Below, one piece after another: positions 14,648 to 20,060 of a stretch of DNA of 24,344 nucleotides. Position numbers and translations under genes: made by a program. This DNA is from DASSKF01 sp035690725 (lineage in GTDB: Bacteria > Actinomycetota > Actinomycetes > Actinomycetales > Dermatophilaceae): contig DASSKF010000055.1 of the NCBI GenBank assembly GCA_035690725.1, positions 1-24,344 on the forward strand, given 5' to 3'. The notes under the pieces are model-generated. The model had not been told where the DNA came from. It searched no databases and saw only the letters and a program-made list of their open reading frames with translations. How positions within the stretch are numbered: the stretch's first letter is position 1; each line of letters starts with the position of its first letter.

Positions 14648-15648
14648 AGGTCATCCACCTCGTCGAGGCGCACCGGCCGCCCCTGCTGCTTACTCAGCTC
14701 GCACGCCTCTGCGACACGGAACGCCTGCAAGGCGTCGGAAACACTGCACGGAGAAGGGATCTCACCCTTGGCGACGCGGGTGAACGCGGTGAGCTCCGCC
14801 TGGTAGGCAGGCAGGAACCGCTCCATGAACGACCAGACCTGCGGCCCGCCGGGGAACTCGACCCCCTCCTCGGCGGACTGCAACGGGTAGGTGCTGTCGA
14901 GGCCGACCGCCATGGCGCCCTTGTCCCCCATGGCCTCGAAGCGCACGTCGTGACCGCCGCCGTTGTAGCGGGTGGAGGAGACGAAGACAAGGGTGTCGTC
15001 GTCCAGCGTCAGGATCGCGGCGCCGGTGTCGACGTCGCCGTACTCGGTGAAGAACGGTTCGCCCTTGTTGGCGCCGGTGGCGTAGGCGCTGACGACCTCG
15101 CGGCCGGTGACGAAGCGCAGGATGTCGAAGTCGTGCACGTTGCAGTCGCGGAAGATGCCGCCGGACGTCTGGATGTAGCCGGGGGGTGGCGGGTCCTGGT
15201 CGTGGGTGTTCGCCCGGATGCTGTGCAGCCAGCCGAGCTCGCCGGACTGCACCGCATCGCGGATGCGGCGGTAGCCGGTGTCGAAGCGCCGCTGGAAGCC
15301 GATGTGCACCGGCACCTCGCTGTCCTGGAGCTCGCGGGCGAGGGCGATCGTGTCCTCGAGTGTCCCCGCGACCGGCTTCTCGCAGAACACGGGTATGCCG
15401 GCGGCGACGCCGGCACGCAGCAGGGTCGCGTGCGTCTGGGTCGGACTGGCGATGACGAGCCCGTCGGGGGCCGAGGCGACGAGCTGGTCCACGTCCGGCA
15501 CGGACTCGAGGTCCAGTTCCTTGGCGACGACCTGCGCCCGTTCGGCGTCGGCGTCCGCAAGGACGATCTCGTCGACCCCGTCGACCTCCGCGAGCGTCCG
15601 CGCGTGAAACGCTCCGATCCGGCCGACTCCCACCAGTCCGATCCGCAT
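14644..15648 (-). CDS. iolG: Inositol 2-dehydrogenase
   Basis: IolG oxidises myo-inositol to 2-keto-myo-inositol with NAD+. The 334-residue protein has the nucleotide-binding GVGRIG (7-12), FCEKPV with Lys91, GFQRRFDTGYRRIRD (117-131) and GGIFRDCNVHDFD, in which Asp168 and His172 match the catalytic pair. It is the first gene of the minus-strand iol operon and overlaps iolE by 4 nt. The ATG at 15648 is preceded by GAAAGG at a rather long spacing. A TTGACA promoter and operator-like repeats lie upstream, shared with the divergent GntR gene, so substrate induction through that regulator is likely. Confidence 0.95.
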   Translation of the reverse strand: MRIGLVGVGRIGAFHARTLAEVDGVDEIVLADADAERAQVVAKELDLESVPDVDQLVASAPDGLVIASPTQTHATLLRAGVAAGIPVFCEKPVAGTLEDTIALARELQDSEVPVHIGFQRRFDTGYRRIRDAVQSGELGWLHSIRANTHDQDPPPPGYIQTSGGIFRDCNVHDFDILRFVTGREVVSAYATGANKGEPFFTEYGDVDTGAAILTLDDDTLVFVSSTRYNGGGHDVRFEAMGDKGAMAVGLDSTYPLQSAEEGVEFPGGPQVWSFMERFLPAYQAELTAFTRVAKGEIPSPCSVSDALQAFRVAEACELSKQQGRPVRLDEVDDL

Positions 15649-15711
15649 GTGCTTCGTGCCTTTCGTGAGGTACGGGCCTGCTCCCGGGACGCCGGGCGCT
15701 CGTTCCGCCCC

Positions 15712-15740
15712 AGCCTGCTGTGGACCCGCGTACCTGTCAA
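15712..15740 (-). promoter_or_regulatory. Probable sigma-70-type promoter of the iol operon
   Basis: On the minus strand a perfect -35 TTGACA (15740-15735) is followed, after 17 bases, by a weak -10 CAGGCT (15717-15712). This is the only consensus -35 in the iolG upstream region and would give a leader of about 55-60 bases. The operator-like repeats lie immediately upstream of the -35. Confidence 0.5.
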
Positions 15741-15745
15741 GAGTT

Positions 15746-15772
15746 TGTCAGGACATATCGACATGAAGACAT
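15746..15772. promoter_or_regulatory. Probable GntR operator between iolG and gntR
   Basis: TGTC-AG-GACA forms a short inverted repeat at 15746-15755 and GACAT recurs three times with exact 8-base spacing (15752, 15760, 15768). TGTCAGGACA matches 9 of 10 positions of KGWCHTRACA, the consensus I recall for the C. glutamicum inositol repressor IolR, also a GntR protein. The site abuts the iol -35 and lies 17-30 bases before the gntR -10, so one bound protein could control both directions. Confidence 0.6.
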
Positions 15773-15788
15773 AGAGACGGCGCGCATG

Positions 15789-15794
15789 TAGCAT
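15789..15794 (+). promoter_or_regulatory. -10 element (TAGCAT) of a leaderless gntR promoter
   Basis: TAGCAT fits TAnnnT and ends 7 bases before the GTG at 15802, with no ribosome binding site between them. As with the LacI-type gene, a leaderless transcript is suggested. Confidence 0.5.
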
Positions 15795-15801
15795 CGGCGC
15801 C

Positions 15802-16548
15802 GTGACAGTCACGTCGCCGATGGTGCTCCGCATCGACCGGAGCTCCCCGGTGCCGCTCTACCACCAGCTCGCGCAGCAGCTCACGAGCGCGATCGAGGAG
15901 GGGCGGCTCCGCCCGGGGGACGCGGTCGAGAACGAGCTGGCGCTGGCCGACCGGCTGGGGCTGTCCCGGCCCACGGTGCGCCGGGCGATCGGCGAGCTCG
16001 TCGGCCGCGGCCTGCTGGTGCGCCGCCGGGGGGTCGGCACGACGGTGGCGAACCAGATGGTGCACCGCAAGGCGGAGCTCACCAGCCTCTACGACGACCT
16101 GAGCCGCACGGGGCGCAAGCCACGGACCGAGGTGCTCAGCCTCGACGTCGAGGCGGTCGACGAGGTGGCGGCGGCCGCCCTGGACCTGCCGGCGCAGACG
16201 CCGCTGGTCGCCATGGTGCGGCTGCGCTATGCCGACGACCAGCCCCTCGCCGTGCTCCGGAACTGGCTGCCACCGCTGTGGGCCGACCTCCGGCGGGAGG
16301 ACCTGGAGCGGGACGGCCTGTACATCCTCATGCGCAACCGCGGGATCTGGCCCTCGGTCGCCCGGCAGCAGATCGGCGCACGCACGACCACGGCCGAAGA
16401 GCGCCGGCTGCTGCGGCTCAGCCGGTCGATGCCGGTGCTGACGATGACTCGCCGGGCATCGGACGCCGCCGGTGTGCCGGTCGAGTACGGCGACCACTGC
16501 TACCGGGCCGACCAGTACGCGATCGACGTGGCGGTGTTCGACCGCTGA
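15802..16548 (+). CDS. GntR-family (HutC/UTRA) transcriptional regulator of the iol operon
   Basis: The 248-residue protein has an N-terminal winged HTH (PLYHQLAQQLTSAIEEGRLRPGD through LADRLGLSRPTVRRAIGELV to RRRGVGTTVA, residues about 18-77), then a UTRA effector domain (LSRTGRKPRTEV at about 98-109 through VEYGDHCYRADQY at the C-terminus). Proteins of this class commonly repress a neighbouring catabolic operon until a pathway intermediate binds. It is divergent from iolG with operator-like repeats between them, so it is very likely the local inositol regulator, comparable to IolR of C. glutamicum or MocR/IolR-type controllers elsewhere. The GTG start is set by the nearby -10 element and by the HTH position. 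Confidence 0.93.
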   Translation: MTVTSPMVLRIDRSSPVPLYHQLAQQLTSAIEEGRLRPGDAVENELALADRLGLSRPTVRRAIGELVGRGLLVRRRGVGTTVANQMVHRKAELTSLYDDLSRTGRKPRTEVLSLDVEAVDEVAAAALDLPAQTPLVAMVRLRYADDQPLAVLRNWLPPLWADLRREDLERDGLYILMRNRGIWPSVARQQIGARTTTAEERRLLRLSRSMPVLTMTRRASDAAGVPVEYGDHCYRADQYAIDVAVFDR

Positions 16549-16552
16549 CCCC

Positions 16553-16625
16553 GATCTCGGGGATGGTGCACGGTCTTGAGCCGGGCGACCCGCACATCAG
16601 GCCGGATCTCGGGGATGGTGCACGG
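16553..16625. repeat. Pair of identical 21-bp repeats after the gntR stop codon
   Basis: Two perfect 21-bp copies beginning GATCTCGGGGATGGTGCACG lie at 16553-16573 and 16605-16625, 52 bases apart. The first starts 5 bases after the gntR stop and forms part of a CCCCGA-TC-TCGGGG dyad (16549-16562); each copy contains the palindrome GTGCAC. Nothing between them looks coding. Confidence 0.75.
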
Positions 16626-16650
16626 CCCCCGACCGGCCCACACACGCGAA

Positions 16651-16692
16651 GGGCGCGGCCCCGCTCACCTGGAGGTGAGCCGAGCCGCGCCC
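16651..16692. terminator. Bidirectional terminator between gntR and rplI
   Basis: A two-part perfect hairpin: the outer stem GGGCGCGGC (16651-16659) pairs with GCCGCGCCC (16684-16692), and the inner stem GCTCACC (16663-16669) pairs with GGTGAGC (16674-16680) around a 4-base loop. It lies between two convergent genes and has no clear T tract in either direction. Confidence 0.8.
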
Positions 16693-16714
16693 CAGCGCGG
16701 TGCGGGTCTGCCGG

Positions 16715-17161
16715 TCAGCCGGCGACGACGCTGAGGTCCAGGGTGGCCTGGACCTCCGGGTGCACCCGGACGAACGCCCGGTGCTCGCCCGTCGACTTGA
16801 TCGGGGTCGGGACCTCGATCCGGCGCCGGTCGACGTCGGGGCCGCCGGCCGCCTTCACGGCGTCGGCGATCTCGGCGGTGGTGACGGCGCCGAAGAGGCG
16901 GCCGCTCTGGCCGGCCTTCACGCTGATCGTCACCGCCTGCGACTCGAGCGAGGCCTTGACCTGCTGCGCCTCCTCAAGCGACTTCACGGCGCGCGTCTCG
17001 CGGGCCTTCTGGATCGCGTCGACCTGCTGCTGGCCGCCCTTGGTCCACGGCGTGGCGAGCTTGCGGGGCAGCAGGTAGTTGCGGGCGTAGCCGTCCTTGA
17101 CGTCGACGACGTCACCGGCGGTCCCGAGCCCGGACACCTCGTGGGTCAGAATGATCTTCAC
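16715..17161 (-). CDS. rplI: 50S ribosomal protein L9
   Basis: The 148-residue protein has the L9 N-terminal domain (MKIILTHEVSGLGTAGDVVDVKDGYARNYLLPRKLA, with the conserved GYARNYLLP), a long helical connector and the C-terminal RNA-binding domain (GRLFGAVTTAEIADAV). The start is GTG at 17161, with AAGGAG 9 bases before it. It is the last gene of the rpsF-ssb-rpsR-rplI group. In many actinobacteria dnaB follows, but here the terminator and the iol regulator come next. Confidence 0.98.
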   Translation of the reverse strand: MKIILTHEVSGLGTAGDVVDVKDGYARNYLLPRKLATPWTKGGQQQVDAIQKARETRAVKSLEEAQQVKASLESQAVTISVKAGQSGRLFGAVTTAEIADAVKAAGGPDVDRRRIEVPTPIKSTGEHRAFVRVHPEVQATLDLSVVAG

Positions 17162-17195
17162 AGCTGAGCTCTCCTTGCTCTGCTCGACGGCCGGC

Positions 17196-17432
17196 TCAGC
17201 GGGCCGAGCTGCTGTAGGGCAGCAGGGCCATCTCGCGGGCGTTCTTCACCGCGGTCGCGATGAGCCGCTGCTCCTGGACCGTCACGCCGGTGACCCGGCG
17301 GGCGCGGATCTTGCCGCGGTCGGAGATGAACTTGCGCAGCAGCGCCGTGTCCTTGTAGTCGATTCGCTCGACCTTCGCCGCCTTGAGCGGGTTGGCCTTC
17401 TTCTTGGGCTTGCGCACTACGGGCTTGGCCAT
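17196..17432 (-). CDS. rpsR: 30S ribosomal protein S18
   Basis: The 78-residue S18 shows the conserved IDYKDTALLRKFISDRGKIRARRVTGV core followed by QRLIATAVKNAREMALLPY. The ATG at 17432 (MAKPVVRKPKKK) is chosen over a frame extending to 17474 because AAGGAG lies 9 bases before it and the length then fits. No CxxC zinc motif is present, so this is the zinc-independent form. S18 pairs with S6 in the ribosome and in control of the rpsF leader in other bacteria. Confidence 0.97.
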   Translation of the reverse strand: MAKPVVRKPKKKANPLKAAKVERIDYKDTALLRKFISDRGKIRARRVTGVTVQEQRLIATAVKNAREMALLPYSSSAR

Positions 17433-17624
17433 CGTGGTGCTCTCCTTGTCTTCTTCGAGAGCCGACGTCAACACACGGTGCCGGTCGGCAGAGCCCGGGA
17501 TGGGCTGTACTTCAGTTCAGTTGTCGGTCTGCCGTCTGCTCGCCTCAGGCCGCTTCTCCGGTCCGAACGAGCGGCGTGAACCGAGCAATGCGGCTCGAGG
17601 CGAGCACGCGAACCGGTCGACGGA

Positions 17625-18227
17625 TCAGAACGGCGGCTCGTCGTAGGACGGACCGCCGCCCCAGCCGCCGCCCTGCTGGTTCGGCTGGTTCTGCTGGCCC
17701 TGCGAGGGACCGGTGGCCCAGGGGTCCTCCTGCGGTGCGCCGCCGCCCTGCTGGCCGCCCCAGCCGCCCTGGCCCTGCCCGCCCTGGCCGCCCTGCATCT
17801 GGCCGCCCTGCATCTGGCCGCCGGAGGAGCCGCCGAAGCCGCCCCCTCCGCCGCCTCCGCCGCGCTGGACCTTGTTGACCTTGGCGGTGGCGTAGCGCAG
17901 CGACGGGCCGACCTCGTCGACGTCGAGCTCGAACACGGTGCGGCGCTCGCCCTCCTTGGTCTCGAAGGAGCGCGACTTGAGCCGGCCCTGCACGACCACG
18001 CGGGTGCCGCGGGTGAGGGACTCGGCGACGTTCTCGGCGGCGTCACGCCACACCGAGCACCGCAGGAACAGCGTCTCGCCGTCCTTCCACTCGCCGGCCT
18101 GCCGGTCGAACGAGCGGGGCGTCGAGGCCACGGTGAAGTTCGCGACCGCGGCGCCGGACGGGGTGAACCGCAGCTCCGGGTCGGCGGTCAGGTTGCCGAT
18201 GACAGTGATGACGGTGTCGCCAGCCAT
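17625..18227 (-). CDS. ssb: Single-stranded DNA-binding protein
   Basis: The 200-residue SSB has an N-terminal OB fold (GDTVITVIGNLTADPELRFTPSGAAVANFTVAS to about residue 115), a Gly/Gln-rich linker and the acidic-hydrophobic tip DEPPF that recruits partner proteins. The linker contains a perfect 15-bp tandem duplication (17787-17801 and 17802-17816) encoding GGQMQ twice, a likely site of length variation. The ATG at 18227 has GGAGG 6 bases upstream. It lies between rpsF and rpsR as in other actinobacteria. Confidence 0.98.
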   Translation of the reverse strand: MAGDTVITVIGNLTADPELRFTPSGAAVANFTVASTPRSFDRQAGEWKDGETLFLRCSVWRDAAENVAESLTRGTRVVVQGRLKSRSFETKEGERRTVFELDVDEVGPSLRYATAKVNKVQRGGGGGGGGFGGSSGGQMQGGQMQGGQGGQGQGGWGGQQGGGAPQEDPWATGPSQGQQNQPNQQGGGWGGGPSYDEPPF

Positions 18228-18276
18228 GGGATGCCTCCAGCTGTTGAGGGGGTGGCGGTCGGGTCCGGACGGGCGC

Positions 18277-18564
18277 TCAGGCGCCGAGGCGCAGCAGCTT
18301 GGTCCGCATCACGGACTCGCTGAGCCCGAGCTGGCGGTCCAGCTCCTTGGCGGTGGCCGACTCGGCCGTCATCGTGATGACGGCGTAGATCCCCTCGGAC
18401 TTCTTCCGGATGTCGTACGCAAGACGACGGCGACCCCAGATGTCGACGTTGTCGACGCGCCCGCCGTCCTTGGTGACGACCGTGAGGAACCTGTCGATCG
18501 AAGTCTTGACGGTGCGCTCCTCGACGTCGGGGTCGAGGATGATCATCAGCTCGTACTGACGCAT
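18277..18564 (-). CDS. rpsF: 30S ribosomal protein S6
   Basis: The 95-residue S6 begins MRQYELMIILDPDVEER and contains IWGRRRLAYDIRKKSEGIYAVI, typical of the family. The ATG at 18564 is chosen over a GTG four codons earlier because GGAGGT lies 10 bases upstream and the earlier codon would overlap that site. It is the first gene of the ribosomal group, and its leader can fold so as to hide the ribosome binding site (see the leader entry). Confidence 0.97.
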   Translation of the reverse strand: MRQYELMIILDPDVEERTVKTSIDRFLTVVTKDGGRVDNVDIWGRRRLAYDIRKKSEGIYAVITMTAESATAKELDRQLGLSESVMRTKLLRLGA

Positions 18565-18569
18565 GTGTG

Positions 18570-18621
18570 AACCCACCTCCTTTGGTCTCGGCGGTCACGG
18601 TCTCTCCGTGACAGGAGGGTT
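18570..18621 (-). promoter_or_regulatory. rpsF: rpsF leader hairpin, candidate S6:S18 autoregulatory element
   Basis: Read on the minus strand, the leader contains a perfect hairpin GTCACGG-AGAGA-CCGTGAC (18612-18594). Outside it AACCC-T-CCT (18621-18613) can pair with AGG-T-GGGTT (18578-18570), eight pairs with one T-T mismatch, covering half of the ribosome binding site. Unpaired CGCCGAGACC lies between. rpsF leaders in several phyla carry an S6:S18-binding element with a conserved CCG; this has similar parts, but I cannot confirm a match to that motif. Confidence 0.45.
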
Positions 18622-18661
18622 GAATGCGTCCCGCCGGCCCGAACCAGGGAGCCCCACCCTG

Positions 18662-20059
18662 TCACGCGCGGGTGACAGCCTCGGGGTTGTCCACAGACGG
18701 ATCCGGCGAACCTGCCCGAGGATACCGGTCCACGTGCTCGGAGCCGAAATCGCGCGGCCGGCCCGGCCCCCACCAGGCGGCCCCCGCGACCCAGGCGATG
18801 CCGACGAGGCGGGCGACCAGGAAGATCGCGTACACGTGCGCCGGGATCGCCCGGTCCGGGTCCTCCCCGATCGGGGCGTAGAGCCACACCCCCACGAAGT
18901 AGCCGCACTCCAGCCCCGCCCACACCAGGTGGTCGCGCCAGCGCACACCGGCGAGCGCGACGAGCGGCAGCAGCCACAGGCTCGACTGGACGGGCAGGCT
19001 CTTGCCCGTCACCAGCACGATCGCGACCATCACCGCCGCCAGCGGCACCACGCCGGGCACCCGCCCGCGGACCGTCGCCGACGTCGCCGGGTCGGTGAGG
19101 GAGCCCCACGCCAGCCGGGCCCCCACCAGCAGGGCGGCGCCCCATCCCAGCAGCGCGAGCAGCGTCGTCGCGCCTCCGGGCAGCGGCTGCCCGAGCAGCT
19201 GCGGGATGAGCCAGGGCGAGCCGTAGCCGGCCGCACTCGTCCACCAGGAGTGGTATGCCGTGAGGAAGCCTCCCGCGTCCACGACCAGCCACGGGATGCT
19301 CACCACCGCGACGGTCGCGAGCGTGGCACCGACGACCGCCTTCAGGCGGCGGCGCTCCCCGTCGCGCAGGGCGACCATGGCGACGGCGACGACGACGAGC
19401 ACCGGGTAGGAGCGGGCGAGGACGGCCAGCCCGAGGAGCACCCCGGCCGGCACGTCGCGCCGCTTCGTCCAGGCCCAGATCCCGGCCGAGGCCAGGAGCA
19501 CCCCGAACAGGTCGGCCGAGACGAGCGCCACCGTGACGAGCAGTGGGCTCAGGGCGACGTGGGCGGCCCGCCACGGCACGTCGTCGACGGTCGCGGCGGT
19601 CACCAGGACGAGCAGGGCGAGCAGGACGACGACGAGGCCGGCCCAGATCCCGAAGTACCACTGCTGCTGCCGGAGCACCCCTGACCCGGCCGGGACGAGG
19701 TCGCCGACCCCCCACATGGCGAGGCCGGTCAGGATCGGCTGGGCGAGGGCGTGCTCCCCGGCGCCGGACAGGTAGGGCGCGACGCCCTCGGAGAGCCCGG
19801 ACGTCGTGTAGACGACGGGCAGGTCGGAGTAGCACGCGTGCCAGAACTGGTCCGTCCCGGACCAGCCCCGCATCAGGCAGTGGGCCTTCTCGAGGACGCC
19901 CCCGGCGAGGACGACGCTGGCGAGCGCCATGAGCACGACGGCGACCGGCTGCCAGCCGCGCCGCCCGACGACCGCGAACCGGCCGACGGGGCCGCCGACC
20001 ACCTCGCTGGCCGCGGCGGCGACACCGTCCTCCCGGGACGGCACGGCTCCGACCCGCAC
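18662..20059 (-). CDS. Polytopic membrane protein, GT87-like (DUF2029) glycosyltransferase family
   Basis: The 465-residue protein has roughly ten hydrophobic segments starting at about residue 38 and an extracytoplasmic loop with YTTSGLSEGVAPYL, resembling the polyprenyl-phosphate-mannose-dependent mannosyltransferases of actinobacterial envelopes. FWHACYSDLPVVYT and WTKRRDVPAGVLLGLAVLARSYPVLVV fit this group. Its place between a class A penicillin-binding protein and rpsF matches the M. tuberculosis order ponA1-Rv0051-Rv0052-rpsF, where the equivalent is a conserved membrane protein of unproven activity. The GTG at 20059 lies one base after the upstream stop. Substrate and product are not known from sequence. 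Confidence 0.8.
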   Translation of the reverse strand: MRVGAVPSREDGVAAAASEVVGGPVGRFAVVGRRGWQPVAVVLMALASVVLAGGVLEKAHCLMRGWSGTDQFWHACYSDLPVVYTTSGLSEGVAPYLSGAGEHALAQPILTGLAMWGVGDLVPAGSGVLRQQQWYFGIWAGLVVVLLALLVLVTAATVDDVPWRAAHVALSPLLVTVALVSADLFGVLLASAGIWAWTKRRDVPAGVLLGLAVLARSYPVLVVVAVAMVALRDGERRRLKAVVGATLATVAVVSIPWLVVDAGGFLTAYHSWWTSAAGYGSPWLIPQLLGQPLPGGATTLLALLGWGAALLVGARLAWGSLTDPATSATVRGRVPGVVPLAAVMVAIVLVTGKSLPVQSSLWLLPLVALAGVRWRDHLVWAGLECGYFVGVWLYAPIGEDPDRAIPAHVYAIFLVARLVGIAWVAGAAWWGPGRPRDFGSEHVDRYPRAGSPDPSVDNPEAVTRA

Positions 20060-20060
20060 G

